Positions 52,657 to 62,257 of a stretch of DNA of 64,000 nt are shown here, in pieces; the first letter of the stretch is position 1, and each line of letters starts with the position of its first letter. The notes beneath the pieces were generated by a model. It was not told the origin of the DNA and searched no databases. It saw only the letters and a program-made list of their open reading frames with translations. Source of the DNA: CAWFXC01 sp963819735 (lineage in GTDB: Bacteria; Actinomycetota; Acidimicrobiia; IMCC26256; DASPTH01); contig CAWFXC010000001.1 of assembly GCA_963819735.1 (NCBI GenBank), positions 2,418,001 through 2,482,000 of the forward strand, written 5' to 3'. A program made the translations under genes and the position numbers.

Positions 52657-52790
52657 TGCATCTCCCCCCGCGGGCGCGCCGCCGGCTCTCGGACTGACGG
52701 AGGGAGGCTATGTCGAACGGGGAGTGCTGTGCCCAGTCGTGCGCGGCCGTGTGATCCGCCCGGGGTCGCGGCACGGATTCAGAGGCGGGA

Positions 52791-53708
52791 TCAGACCAGC
52801 GTGTAGATGGTCATGAAGATGCCGGCGACGAGGCAGTAGATCGCGAACGGCGTGAGCGTGCGGGTCTCGAAGTACTTGGTGAGCAGCCGCACCGCGGCGT
52901 AGGCGGCGAGACCGGCGGCAATGCTGCCGACGAGGACCTGACCGCGGATGTGGTCGCCCTCGTGGCCGAAGAGCTCGGGGAGCTTGTAGAGACCGGCGAG
53001 CAGGATGATCGGGGTGGCGAGCATGAAGGAGAGGCGCGCCGCGTCCTCGTGGTCGAGGCCGCGGAGCAGCCCTGCGGTCATGGTGACGCCCGAGCGGCTG
53101 ATCCCGGCGAACAGGGCGAGGATCTGGGCGGAGCCGACGAACGTGCCCTCGCGGAGGTTGAGGGTGTCGAGGTCGCGCCCGACGTCGTTGCCGACATCGG
53201 TGTGGTGTTCGTGGGTGTTGACGAGATTGCGGACGTCGGCTCGGCGGCGGAGGCGTTCACCGGCGAGCAGGATCAGCCCGTTGATGGTGAGGAAGATCGC
53301 GGCCGCGGTGGGCTTGGCGAACACGGTGCGGAGACTGCTCTCGAAGATCAACCCGACGATGCCGACGGGGACGGTCCCCACGACGAGGAGCCAGGCCATG
53401 CGTTCGTCGACGGTGTCGAGGCGGCGTTTGCGAATCGACGTGAAGAACCCGCGGATGACCCGGACCCAGTCGTGGCGGTAGAAGATCAGCAGTGCGATCG
53501 CGGTCGCGCAGTGCAGGCCGACGAGGAACGCGAGGTAGAAGGAGTTGTCGGCCGACTGACCCTTGACCAGGCTGTCCCACCCGAGCAGTTCGGGCACGAG
53601 CACCGCGTGGCCCAGACTCGAGATCGGGAACAGCTCGGTGAAGCCCTGCAGCAGGCCGATCACGATCGCCTGGAAATACGTCAACGGCGCCGTCGCCAGC
53701 GTCAACAT
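52791..53708 (-). CDS. uppP: Undecaprenyl-diphosphatase UppP
   Basis: 305 residues, about eight spans. Signature boxes IGLLQGFTELFPISSLGHAV and FAGISRSGVTMTAGLLRG carry the conserved Glu, Ser and Arg of the BacA/UppP active site. Dephosphorylates undecaprenyl diphosphate to recycle the lipid carrier of cell-wall synthesis; overexpression gives bacitracin resistance in other bacteria. An insertion with HEHHTDVGNDVGRDLDTLNL sits in a loop between the two boxes. Confidence 0.93.
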   Translation of the reverse strand: MLTLATAPLTYFQAIVIGLLQGFTELFPISSLGHAVLVPELLGWDSLVKGQSADNSFYLAFLVGLHCATAIALLIFYRHDWVRVIRGFFTSIRKRRLDTVDERMAWLLVVGTVPVGIVGLIFESSLRTVFAKPTAAAIFLTINGLILLAGERLRRRADVRNLVNTHEHHTDVGNDVGRDLDTLNLREGTFVGSAQILALFAGISRSGVTMTAGLLRGLDHEDAARLSFMLATPIILLAGLYKLPELFGHEGDHIRGQVLVGSIAAGLAAYAAVRLLTKYFETRTLTPFAIYCLVAGIFMTIYTLV

Positions 53709-53747
53709 CCCGACCTCTTCCCCTTCCCGCGACCGCTCGAGCCCGCG

Positions 53748-54065
53748 TCAGCCCTCGTGGGCTTCACCGTCGACGGTGTCGAACTTCTCCGCGTTCAACG
53801 TGACACTGGCGAGGACGCCGAAGAGGGACCCGCCGATCACGCCGAGCCCGCACCCGAGGCCCACCCAGACGTACCACTCGGTCTTGTCGGAGATGGCGGC
53901 GGCGGTGATGCACAGGAAGATCACCATGCAGATCGGGATCGAGATCACGATCCCCTTGATCAGAGACCGGACGAGATGCTTCTCGGCCGCCTTCTCCGCC
54001 TCGAGCGCGGCATCGATCTCCGCCGGGGTATGGCTTGCTTCGGCCAGGACCACTTCGCTGCTCAT
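53748..54065 (-). CDS. Small two-span membrane protein
   Basis: 105 residues from ATG 54065 (MSSEVVLAEASHTPAEIDAA). A charged N-terminal helix, then two transmembrane helices (GIVISIPICMVIFLCITAAA and YVWVGLGCGLGVIGGSLFGV), and a short polar tail. 39 bp upstream of uppP on the same strand. Function unknown. Confidence 0.65.
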   Translation of the reverse strand: MSSEVVLAEASHTPAEIDAALEAEKAAEKHLVRSLIKGIVISIPICMVIFLCITAAAISDKTEWYVWVGLGCGLGVIGGSLFGVLASVTLNAEKFDTVDGEAHEG

Positions 54066-54226
54066 GGGATCCCCTCGGGTCGGTGCGGCAACGACGGCAC
54101 ATCGTGGCACGCCCCGAGGTGTCGGCGGGTACCGCAGCCCGAACGCGGGTCGACCCGCACCCGGCCCTCACGGAATCATCACAATTCGCGGGTGCGCGGT
54201 TCACACAGCACGGATTGCATGAACCC

Positions 54227-55123
54227 ATGGCCGACACGACCGTTCACATCCCCACCGTCGACAGACCCGTCGTCGACGTGCCCGCCGTCGCCGACGACCG
54301 TCCCACCACCTCGGGGCTGGCCACGGGGCTGACGTTCGCGGCCGCGCTGGTGTTCGCGCTCCTGTTGCGAGGCGGCGCCATCTTCGTCGGGATCACCGTC
54401 CTGTTCCTGATCTTCGTCCCGCTGGAGAAGCTCTTCGCCTTCCGGCCCCAGAAGGTGTTCCGCCCGGGTCTGCTCACCGACCTCACCCACCTGCTGGTCA
54501 ACAACGTGCTGACGGCCGCGGGCACGATCGTGCTGGTCGTGATCGCGGCCATCCCGCTCTTCTGGGTGCGGCGGTTCGACATCGTGGGCGCGCTGCCCAC
54601 GTCGGCGGCCGTCGCGCTGGCGGTCGTGCTCGTGTTCGTCGGCCAGTACTGGGGCCACCGGCTCAGCCACACGGTGCCGTTCCTGTGGCGCTTCCACTCG
54701 GTGCACCACAGCATCGAGCAGATGGACTGGGCGGCTTCGGCCCGGTTGCACCCACTCGACTCCGCGTTCACGCAGGCGTTCATCGTGTTCCCGCTCTTCC
54801 TGCTCGGCTACTCGAGTGGCGTGTTCGCCGGCGTCACCGTGTTCGTCGTGCTGCTCGCGCTGTTCCAGCACGCCAACGTGCGGCTGCGCTTCCCCGTCGT
54901 CCGTTGGGTGATCAACACGCCCGAGTGGCACCACTGGCACCACTCGATCGACGCTGAAGCCCGCGACAAGAACTTCGGGCTGCCGGTCGTCGACAAGATC
55001 TTTGGTACCGCCTACCTGCCGCGGGACCGTCGGCCCACGGGCTTCGGGACCGACTCGCCCGTGCCGGTCGACGGGTACCTCCGTCACCTGGCCTACCCGT
55101 TCACCGCCGCGGCGCGTTCGTAA
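54227..55123 (+). CDS. Sterol desaturase/fatty acid hydroxylase family protein
   Basis: 298 residues, about four to six spans. Di-iron His boxes: WGHRLSH (HxxxH), FHSVHHS (HxxHH) and EWHHWHHS (HxxHH), with an extra FQHANV His. Hydroxylates or desaturates a membrane lipid or carotenoid; the exact substrate is unknown. Start ATG 54227 gives MADTTVHIPTVDRPVVDVPA. Divergent from the uppP-linked small membrane gene. Confidence 0.88.
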   Translation: MADTTVHIPTVDRPVVDVPAVADDRPTTSGLATGLTFAAALVFALLLRGGAIFVGITVLFLIFVPLEKLFAFRPQKVFRPGLLTDLTHLLVNNVLTAAGTIVLVVIAAIPLFWVRRFDIVGALPTSAAVALAVVLVFVGQYWGHRLSHTVPFLWRFHSVHHSIEQMDWAASARLHPLDSAFTQAFIVFPLFLLGYSSGVFAGVTVFVVLLALFQHANVRLRFPVVRWVINTPEWHHWHHSIDAEARDKNFGLPVVDKIFGTAYLPRDRRPTGFGTDSPVPVDGYLRHLAYPFTAAARS

Positions 55124-55176
55124 GCGGCGCGTTCGCTCGCACGCGGCGCGGCCGCGCGGCTCGGTAAGGTGCGCGG

Positions 55177-55851
55177 GTGCGCATCCTCGACGAGAGCGGC
55201 CCGACTCCCGAGAACGTCGTCATCGAACACGTCGCGCCACCGGATACCCTCCCGACCGACCGCGCGTTCGTGCGCCTCAACATGATCACGTCGGCCGACG
55301 GCGGGAGCGCGGTCGCAGGGTTGTCCGGTGGTCTCGGCAACCGCGACGACCACGCGGTGTTCGGGGCGCTGCGAGCGGGGGCCGACGGCGTGATCGTGGG
55401 GCTCGGCACCGTGGTGGCGGAGCAGTACCAGGTGCCGGCGACGGACGGGCTGCACTTCTACGTGGTCGCCGACGTGCCCGACATCAGCGGCGACGCCGCG
55501 CTGTTCGAGTCGGGTCGGGCCACCCTGGTGCTCCCGGAGGACGCCGGACCCGCGCCCGCCGGTGTGCCCGAGCTGCGCGCCGGCACGAACGGTCTTGTCG
55601 ACGTGCGCACGATCATCGCCGGCCTGGCGGGGAAGTTGTTGGTGGCGGAAGGTGGCCCGAGCCTGGCCGGCCTCCTGCTCTCGCTCGGGTTGATCGACGA
55701 GTTCTTCGTGACCATCGCGCCGCGCGTGATCGCGGGCGACTCCGGCCGCGTGGCCCACGGGCCGGAGGCCGATCCCGGAGTCTGGGAGCTGCGCCACGGG
55801 TTCGTCGACGACGAGGGCTTCCTGTTCCTCCGTTACGTGCGCGCCCGCTGA
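55177..55851 (+). CDS. RibD C-terminal-domain (dihydrofolate reductase-like) reductase
   Basis: 224 residues. FVRLNMITSADGGSAVAG, RDDHAVFGALRAGADGVIVG, GKLLVAEGGPSLAGLLLS and IDEFFVTIAPRVIAGD match the pyrimidine reductase domain of riboflavin synthesis. It stands alone without the RibD deaminase domain or other rib genes, so it may be a diverged NAD(P)H reductase. Start GTG 55177. Confidence 0.85.
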   Translation: MRILDESGPTPENVVIEHVAPPDTLPTDRAFVRLNMITSADGGSAVAGLSGGLGNRDDHAVFGALRAGADGVIVGLGTVVAEQYQVPATDGLHFYVVADVPDISGDAALFESGRATLVLPEDAGPAPAGVPELRAGTNGLVDVRTIIAGLAGKLLVAEGGPSLAGLLLSLGLIDEFFVTIAPRVIAGDSGRVAHGPEADPGVWELRHGFVDDEGFLFLRYVRAR

Positions 55852-55890
55852 TTCCGGCGCGCCCGCTCACCGCTGCGGCATGCTGAGGGG

Positions 55891-56664
55891 ATGTTCATCC
55901 CGCTGATCGACGCCCCTGGTCCATCCGACGAGACCAGTCTCGTCATCGCGGTGCGGGGGAACCGTGTGACGCTGCTCGACATCGAGCCCGACACGCACCC
56001 CGCCACGACGCAGATCTTTCTCGGTGTGCTCTCCGGTCGTCACTGCTGGGCGATCGACGCCGACCCCGACGGCGAGCTCGACGAATTCACCGACCTGCGC
56101 GCGCTGTGGGGGTCGGTCGACGAACCGACCTGGGTGGTGGCCGGTCGGGCGGTGCAGCTGGTGGAGTGGCGCCGCACCCATCAGTACTGCGGACGCTGTG
56201 GGACGCCCACCGAGGAGGTGCCGGGGGAGCGGGCCCGCCGATGCCCGGCGTGCGCGCTGCTCGCGTACCCGCGGCTGGCACCGGCGGTGATCATGTTGGT
56301 CGAGCGCGACGACGGGCGCGCGCTGCTGGCCCGGAACGCACTGTTCCCCGCGGGGATCTTCTCGTGCCTGTCGGGATTCGTGGAGCCGGGCGAGACGCTC
56401 GAGAACGCGGTGCGCCGCGAGGTGCTCGAGGAGGTCGGGATCGAAGTCGGCGACGTCGACTACCGGGGGAGCCAACCGTGGCCGTTCCCCCACCAACTGA
56501 TGGTCGGCTTCGGTGCTCGCTATCGCTCGGGCGAGATCACCGTCGACGGGAACGAGATCGCGGAGGCCGACTGGTTCACGCCCGAGGACGCGCCGGTCTT
56601 CCCGACGAACATGTCGATCGCCGGCCACCTCATCGACGGCTGGCGCAACCGCCCGCGTTCCTGA
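55891..56664 (+). CDS. nudC: NADH pyrophosphatase (NudC-type Nudix hydrolase)
   Basis: 257 residues. An N-terminal domain, then a zinc ribbon (YCGRCGTPTEEV and RRCPACALLAYPRLAPAVIM), the Nudix box GFVEPGETLENAVRREVLEE, and the NudC signature SQPWPFPHQLMVGF. Hydrolyses NAD(H) to NMN(H) and AMP and can remove NAD caps from RNA in relatives. 39 bp after the RibD-C gene, probably co-transcribed. Confidence 0.92.
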   Translation: MFIPLIDAPGPSDETSLVIAVRGNRVTLLDIEPDTHPATTQIFLGVLSGRHCWAIDADPDGELDEFTDLRALWGSVDEPTWVVAGRAVQLVEWRRTHQYCGRCGTPTEEVPGERARRCPACALLAYPRLAPAVIMLVERDDGRALLARNALFPAGIFSCLSGFVEPGETLENAVRREVLEEVGIEVGDVDYRGSQPWPFPHQLMVGFGARYRSGEITVDGNEIAEADWFTPEDAPVFPTNMSIAGHLIDGWRNRPRS

Positions 56665-56716
56665 ACTCAGTCCCTCGGCGCGAGCGGGATCACCGGCGCA
56701 CCTCGGCGCGACCGGG

Positions 56717-58783
56717 TCAGGAACGGGGCGCGGTGAGGTCGTAGAGCGTCACGCCACCGACCGTGTTGCCGGTGAAGTTGGCCTCGACCCACGACCGGAT
56801 GGCCGACGACGTGCTCGCCGTCGTGCTGCCACCGAATCCACCACCGCGTCCGAATCCGCCCCCGGCGAATCCACCGAACCCGCCCCCGGCGATGAAGTAG
56901 TGGATCTTCCCGGCCCGCACGTAGGACTCGAACTGCGCCAGCGTCGGCGTGGGGTCGGTGCCGTTGAACCCGCCGATGGCCATCACCGGATCGTTGGTCG
57001 CGAGTTGGTAGCCCGACGCCTCGTTGGCGCCGACCGTCGCCGCGATCCACGTGTACTTGCCCGCGTCGGCGGACAGCACTTTGGTGAGCGCCGCGGTCGG
57101 CGAGCTGCCGTTGAGCAGGCCTCCGGCGCCGCCTCCTCCCGCGCCTCCACCGCCGCCGAATCCGCCCCCGCCGGGGAACCCGCCGGTACCGCCGCCGTTC
57201 GGGATGCCCTGCGGGATCCGGCCCGCGAAGCCGCCGCCCCCGAATCCGAAGCCGCCGGTGCCCGCGGGGCCGGCCGTCGGGATCGCGCCCGAGTGGGTGG
57301 TGCGCGCGGTCGAAAGGGCGAAGCCGGCCGGTGCCGCCAGCGCGATCGTGATCACGCCGACGGCCACGAACACCCCGGCGCGCCCACGGATCTGGTGCAC
57401 GAAGAGCAGCAACCCGGCACCGAGCAGCCCGCCGACGAGTACGACGGTGCGCAGCCACGGTGCCCAGTCGGGCGACCGGTCCAACAACTTGTATGCCCAC
57501 CAGGCGGTGACGACGAGGGTGGCCGCGAGCACGACGCGGGCCGCGGGATCGTGCCGCCGCTTCCAGAGCATGCCCGCGCCCATACCGACGAGCGCGCCGA
57601 TCGCGGGCGCGAGGGCGACCGAGTAGTAGGGGTGGATGATCCCCTTGCCGAGCGAGAACGCGAGCCCGGTCACGAGGAGCCATGCGCCCCAGAGCACGAA
57701 CGCGGCGCGGACGCGGTCGGTGCGCGGGTAGCGCCACCGCCACACCAGCCCGGCGACGAGCAGGATCAGCGCGGCGGGGAGCAGCCAGGAGATCTGGGTG
57801 CCGAACTCGGCGCCGAACATGCGGGTGAGGCCGGTCGGTCCCCAGTTGCCGCCCGCGCCGCCACCACCGCCGACGCTGCCGGTCTCGTTGCCGGTCAGCC
57901 GGCCGAAGCCGTTGTAACCGAAGATCAGGTTCAGCAGGCTGTTGTTCTGCGAACCGCCGACGTAGGGACGCGCGCTCGCCGGCGTGAGCTCCACGATGGC
58001 GACCCACCAACTCGCGGCCACGACCAACGTCACACACGCGAGCACCAGTTGCCAGATCCGACGCCAGAACGTGACCGGCGCCGCGATCAGGTACACGAGC
58101 CCGAACCCGGGCACCACCATGAACGTCTGCAGCATCTTGGCGAGGAACCCGAAGCCGACGAGCGCGAACGCGAACAGCAACCAGCGCGTGCTGCCGTGCT
58201 CGAGCGCGCGGATCATCGCGTAGGCGCCCGCGACCAGGAGCAGCACGAGCATCGCGTCGGGGTTGTTGAAGCGGAACATCAACGCCGCGACCGGAGTGAG
58301 CGCGAGGATGGCCCCGGCGAGCAACGCGGAACCGGCGGAGAACCAGCGGCGCACCGCGAGGTAGAGCACGCCCACCGCGGCCACGCCCTCGAGCGCCTCC
58401 GGCACCAGGATGCTCCACGAGTTCACACCGAACACCCGGGCCGAGAGCTCCATCACCCACAGCGCGGCGGGAGCTTTGTCGACGGTGATGAAGTTCGAGC
58501 TGTCGAACGAGCCGAAGAAGAACGACTTCCAGCTCTGGGTGCCGGCCTGCACCGCGGCCGAGTAGAAGCTGTTGGCCCAGCCCGACGCGCCGAGACCCCA
58601 CAGGTAGAGGAGCGCGGTGCCGGCGAGGAGCGCCAGGAGGCACGGGCGCACCCAGGCGGGGTCTTGCGGCCGCCCGCGGAGCAGGTTCCGGCCCCGGCCC
58701 GGTCGACCCGGCGGCCGCCCGGGAGCAGGGGTTACCGGATGGGCTTCGTCGAGCTCGCGCGTCGCGAGGGTCGAGGCGGTCAT
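56717..58783 (-). CDS. GT39-family membrane glycosyltransferase with Gly-rich extracytoplasmic region
   Basis: 688 residues. An N-terminal multi-span GT-C core, with the conserved DKAPAALWVMELSARVFG loop (donor-site Asp) and FRFNNPDAMLVLLLVA, is similar to the protein at 63103. After about residue 480, long Gly-rich stretches (GGFGFGGGGFAGRIPQGIPN, GGGGFGGGGGAGGGGAGG) and a C-terminal globular part (FESYVRAGKIHYFIAGGGF) face the outside. Polyprenyl-phosphate sugar donor is expected. ATG 58783 preferred over an upstream GTG. It ends the minus-strand cluster with the sensor kinase. Confidence 0.87.
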   Translation of the reverse strand: MTASTLATRELDEAHPVTPAPGRPPGRPGRGRNLLRGRPQDPAWVRPCLLALLAGTALLYLWGLGASGWANSFYSAAVQAGTQSWKSFFFGSFDSSNFITVDKAPAALWVMELSARVFGVNSWSILVPEALEGVAAVGVLYLAVRRWFSAGSALLAGAILALTPVAALMFRFNNPDAMLVLLLVAGAYAMIRALEHGSTRWLLFAFALVGFGFLAKMLQTFMVVPGFGLVYLIAAPVTFWRRIWQLVLACVTLVVAASWWVAIVELTPASARPYVGGSQNNSLLNLIFGYNGFGRLTGNETGSVGGGGGAGGNWGPTGLTRMFGAEFGTQISWLLPAALILLVAGLVWRWRYPRTDRVRAAFVLWGAWLLVTGLAFSLGKGIIHPYYSVALAPAIGALVGMGAGMLWKRRHDPAARVVLAATLVVTAWWAYKLLDRSPDWAPWLRTVVLVGGLLGAGLLLFVHQIRGRAGVFVAVGVITIALAAPAGFALSTARTTHSGAIPTAGPAGTGGFGFGGGGFAGRIPQGIPNGGGTGGFPGGGGFGGGGGAGGGGAGGLLNGSSPTAALTKVLSADAGKYTWIAATVGANEASGYQLATNDPVMAIGGFNGTDPTPTLAQFESYVRAGKIHYFIAGGGFGGFAGGGFGRGGGFGGSTTASTSSAIRSWVEANFTGNTVGGVTLYDLTAPRS

Positions 58784-58828
58784 CGTGACAGATTGGCCGG
58801 GCAACTTTGGGCGGGCCTGAGCCCCACC

Positions 58829-60331
58829 TCAGAACTTCCTGAGATCGGGCTGCGCCGGGGCCGAGAGCGGAAGCTGCAGCGTGAAGCGCGCCCCGCCGCC
58901 CGCCTCGTTGACCACCGACGCCGCCCCGCCGTGCTCTTCGGCGATGCCGGCCACGATCGAGAGTCCGAGCCCGGAGCCCGTGCCCACGCGCGCTTCGTCG
59001 GCGTGCCAGAACCGGTCGAAGCCGTGCTCGAGCGCGTCGGCGCCGAGACCCGGGCCGTGATCGCGGACGGTCACGACCGCGCCGCCGTCGACGATGTCGG
59101 CCCCGACCTCGATCGGCGAGCCCGCCGGCGTGTAGAGCAACGCGTTGGCCACCAGGTTCGCGATCGCCTGGCGCAAGTGGTCGCGGTCGCCGAGGACGAC
59201 GACGGGTTCCGGCGCGTCGAGGGTGATGCGGCGGTCGGGCGCGACCGCGACCGCGTCACTGCACGCGTCGGCCGCGAGCACCGCGAGGTCGACCGGTTGC
59301 CGTTCGGCGGGACGCGTCTCGTCGAGTCGCGCCAGCAGGAGCAGATCGTCGACGAGCGTCTTCATCCGCGCCGTCTCCTCTTCGATCCGGCGCAGGATCA
59401 CCGCGAGCTGCACGCGGTCCTGATCGACACCGAGCCGGAACAACTCGGCGAAGCCCTGGATCGACGTGAGCGGAGTCCGCAATTCGTGTGACACGTCCGC
59501 GAGGAATTGGCGCAGCCGGAACTCGGTGGCGGCGCGGGCGCGGAATGCGTCCTCGATCTCGCTCAACATCGTGTTGAGCGCGAGGCCGAGTTGACCCACC
59601 TCGGTGCGGGCGTCGGCCTCGACGCGTTGCGACAGGTCGCCGGCGGTGATCGAACGGGCCTGTGTGGCCATGTGCTCGAGCGGGCGGAGGCCGCGGCGCA
59701 GGATGAGCCACGAGCCGACGGCCAGGATCAGCAGCAGCCCGGCCGCCGCCGCCGCTTCGATGAGCACGAACCGGTGCAGCGACGAGTTCACTTCGCTGAG
59801 CGGGACCGCCACGACCACGGAGTCGCCCGTGGGGTTGTCGGTGCCGACCACGATCCCCCTCCACCGGGTGGAACCCGAGACAGAACCGGTGGAAAAGAGG
59901 TGCTCGCCCGGCCCCGACGGCAGATCGGTCGGCAACTTCGGTTGCGTGGACCGGTTCGATAGCTGGACGCGACTGACGACGGTTCCGGAAGCGTCGCGCA
60001 ACTCGCCGTAGGTCCCCGGCGGCACGACCACGGGTGGCTTGGGCGGGAGGCCGCCACCGTTCGCGTCGTTCGGCACCGACCCCGCGCCCGAACCGCCGTT
60101 GCCCGCAGCCCCGCCGGCACCGCCACCGTCGTTCCCGCCGTTCCCGCCGTTCCCGAGACCGGCCTGGGCCCGCAACTGTTGGCTGACCAAGGCGACCGAC
60201 GCGCGCAGTTGCTGGTCGAGCCGGTCGTGCAACGAGCGCGAATAGAAGGAGTAGGTGACCACGCCGAACACCGCGAGCCCGACCGCCGCGAGCGCGACGA
60301 GCGCGATGACCATGCGGAGACGGAGCGTCAT
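58829..60331 (-). CDS. Two-component sensor histidine kinase
   Basis: 500 residues from ATG 60331. Span 1 (MVIALVALAAVGLAVFGVVT), an extracytoplasmic sensor of about 150 residues with a Gly/Asn-rich stretch (GNGGNGGNDGGGAGGAAG), span 2 (AAAAAGLLLILAVGSWLILR), HAMP, then HisKA with DVSHELRTPLTSIQGFAE, N box NLVANALLYTP, G1 DHGPGLGADA, G2 GTGSGLGLSIV. Its likely partner is the OmpR-type regulator at 62258. Related to actinobacterial MprB/TcrY-like kinases. Sits between envelope glycosylation genes, so the signal probably concerns the cell envelope. Confidence 0.92.
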   Translation of the reverse strand: MTLRLRMVIALVALAAVGLAVFGVVTYSFYSRSLHDRLDQQLRASVALVSQQLRAQAGLGNGGNGGNDGGGAGGAAGNGGSGAGSVPNDANGGGLPPKPPVVVPPGTYGELRDASGTVVSRVQLSNRSTQPKLPTDLPSGPGEHLFSTGSVSGSTRWRGIVVGTDNPTGDSVVVAVPLSEVNSSLHRFVLIEAAAAAGLLLILAVGSWLILRRGLRPLEHMATQARSITAGDLSQRVEADARTEVGQLGLALNTMLSEIEDAFRARAATEFRLRQFLADVSHELRTPLTSIQGFAELFRLGVDQDRVQLAVILRRIEEETARMKTLVDDLLLLARLDETRPAERQPVDLAVLAADACSDAVAVAPDRRITLDAPEPVVVLGDRDHLRQAIANLVANALLYTPAGSPIEVGADIVDGGAVVTVRDHGPGLGADALEHGFDRFWHADEARVGTGSGLGLSIVAGIAEEHGGAASVVNEAGGGARFTLQLPLSAPAQPDLRKF

Positions 60332-60416
60332 GAGGAGGTTCCCACTGCGGTGGTCGGAGGAGAGTCCGGAAGGGCTGGGAACGATCCTGCCCCAACCCGG
60401 AGCCGGAGCGCGGTAC

Positions 60417-60917
60417 CTATGCGGCCCGCGCGGAGTCGGCCGTCGCGCCGCGACCGGCGTTGTACGCGCGTTCGGCGTCGGACTCCGTATCGGGCGGGAT
60501 GACGTGGTGTCGGAACAGCAACCGGTCAAGGATCACGAACTGCACGATCCAGAGGGTCCCGAACGCGGCGACGTTGGCGGCCTCGATGACCAGCGTGCGC
60601 ACGGTGGAGTCGACCCCCGCGTTCGCGGCCCAGGCCGCCGCCGCGGTGACCGCGAGGGTCGAGAGGCCGAGCCCGATGAACGAGAGGGCCCAGAACGGTC
60701 CGACTTCGCCGCGCATCGACCGCTTGCCCGTCTTCTTCCAGACCCAGCGGCGGTTGAGCTCGAACGAGGGGACGGTGCCGACCGCGGTGGCGATCACGTT
60801 GGCCCACCCGGCCGGCACCGTGTTGGTCGCCACCAGGACGCCGAGCACGGTGAGGCTGATGCTGGTGGAGATCAGCGACACCGCGCCGTAGCGGAACCAC
60901 TGCGCGAGCCGATTCAC
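60417..60917 (-). CDS. GtrA-family membrane protein
   Basis: 166 residues from GTG 60917, four spans (WFRYGAVSLISTSISLTVLG, WANVIATAVGTVPSFELNRR, LSFIGLGLSTLAVTAAAAWA, FGTLWIVQFVILDRLLFRHH). The ELNRRWVWKK turn is the GtrA signature. Proposed to help polyprenyl-phosphate-linked sugars cross the membrane. Overlaps the stop of the GT2-GtrA gene (GTGA). The C-terminus is a hydrophilic tail ending RGATADSARAA. Confidence 0.88.
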   Translation of the reverse strand: MNRLAQWFRYGAVSLISTSISLTVLGVLVATNTVPAGWANVIATAVGTVPSFELNRRWVWKKTGKRSMRGEVGPFWALSFIGLGLSTLAVTAAAAWAANAGVDSTVRTLVIEAANVAAFGTLWIVQFVILDRLLFRHHVIPPDTESDAERAYNAGRGATADSARAA

Positions 60918-62191
60918 GACAGGATCTCCGTCGACAGTTGGAACACCCAGCGCCGGAGCAGCACGAAGCGGGCGACCGTCGCCAACCCGTTGGCGGCGGT
61001 GAGCGTGAGCAGGATCACGGGCAGGGCGGTGACGTCGAGCGCGGCGAGCACACCGAGGGCGCCCAGTGTGAGGGCGAGCGGGAGCAGCGAGAGCGCGGCG
61101 GCGGCGCGGTAGTGGCGGGCCCGGCCGGCGCGGCCGCGGCGCGCGAACGTGAGGCGGCGATTGGCCGCGGTGTTGGCGAACGAACAGACGGTCAGCGCGA
61201 CCACGTCGGCGAGCACCGCGCCGAGGGGCGCGAACAGGAGCGCGAAGAGCGCGGCGAACACCACTGTGCTCACGACGCCGATCGACGCGAAGCGGATCAT
61301 CTGGTGCCCGAGGCCCGGATCGAGGTCGTCGTCGGTGTCGGCGCCGAAGGGCGGCAGCGCGCCGTCGCCGCGCGCGAAGCGCCGGATCATGCGCCAGACG
61401 CCGCGCAGGTCGTCGGTGGCGGTGCTGACGATGTCGACACGCGAGCTCGGGTCGTCGATCCAGTCGACGGGGACCTCGTGGATCCGGAACCCGTTGTGCT
61501 CTGCGAGCACCAACAGCTCGGTGTCGAAGAACCATCCCTGGTCCTCGATCAGGGGTAGGAGCGCGTCGGCGACGTCGCCGCGCACCGCCTTGAACCCGCA
61601 CTGCGCGTCGGAAAAGCCCGCGCGCAGTGCGGTGCGGAGGATGAGGTTGTAGCTGCGCGAGATGAACTCGCGCTTCGGGCCGCGCACGACGCGCGCGCCG
61701 GACGCCAACCGGGTGCCGATGGCGACGTCGCTGTGGCCGGAGAGCAGGGGCGCGACGAGCGGCAACAGCGCGTCGAGATCGGTGGAGAGATCGACGTCCA
61801 TGTACGCCACGACCGCGGCCTCGCTCGCTGACCAGGCGGTGCGCAACGCGCGGCCGCGGCCCTTCTGGTCGAGGTGCCGCGCGAACACGCCGTCGAGCTC
61901 ATGGCCGAGCCGGCACGCGATGGCCCAGGTGCGGTCGGTGCTGGCGTTGTCGGCGATCGTGATGATCCACGACAACGCGAAGCGATCCGACAGGTAGCCG
62001 TGGAGACGCCGGACCGACGCTTCGAGATCGTCCTCCTCGTTGTAGACGGGGATGACGATCTCGACCGCGGTCGCCGTGCGGCCGTGAGGCCGGTTCTCAC
62101 TGACGAGCAGATTGTCGACGGAGGTCTCGTTCACGGAGCCATCGTCACCGCCGAGGTTTGGGCGAGCCTCCGTCGTTCCTGGGAGTTCCAT
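60914..62191 (-). CDS. GT2 polyprenyl-phosphate glycosyltransferase fused to GtrA domain
   Basis: 425 residues. The GT2 part (about 35-290) has EIVIPVYNEEDDLEASVRRL, AYMDVDLSTDLDALLPLV (DxD) and CGFKAVRGD. The fused GtrA part (about 300-420) has IRFASIGVVSTVVFAALFAL and NTAANRRLTFARRG. Dolichol-phosphate-mannose-synthase-like enzymes of this kind load a sugar on a polyprenyl carrier. A second, free-standing GtrA follows immediately. ATG 62191 gives MELPGTTEARPNLGG; GTG 62122 is an alternative. Divergent from the response regulator. Confidence 0.88.
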   Translation of the reverse strand: MELPGTTEARPNLGGDDGSVNETSVDNLLVSENRPHGRTATAVEIVIPVYNEEDDLEASVRRLHGYLSDRFALSWIITIADNASTDRTWAIACRLGHELDGVFARHLDQKGRGRALRTAWSASEAAVVAYMDVDLSTDLDALLPLVAPLLSGHSDVAIGTRLASGARVVRGPKREFISRSYNLILRTALRAGFSDAQCGFKAVRGDVADALLPLIEDQGWFFDTELLVLAEHNGFRIHEVPVDWIDDPSSRVDIVSTATDDLRGVWRMIRRFARGDGALPPFGADTDDDLDPGLGHQMIRFASIGVVSTVVFAALFALLFAPLGAVLADVVALTVCSFANTAANRRLTFARRGRAGRARHYRAAAALSLLPLALTLGALGVLAALDVTALPVILLTLTAANGLATVARFVLLRRWVFQLSTEILS

Positions 62192-62257
62192 CAGAAGAGG
62201 AAGAGTCGCTTCCTGCCGGCGCGTATCGTCTGTCGGTACTCGAGCAAGGAGCTTGCG

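Noticed and set aside
56513..59491. 992-codon open frame antisense to the GT39 and histidine kinase genes
   Set aside because: Composition is Arg/Glu/Gly/Ala low complexity with no domain; it mirrors the codon bias of the well-supported genes on the other strand.
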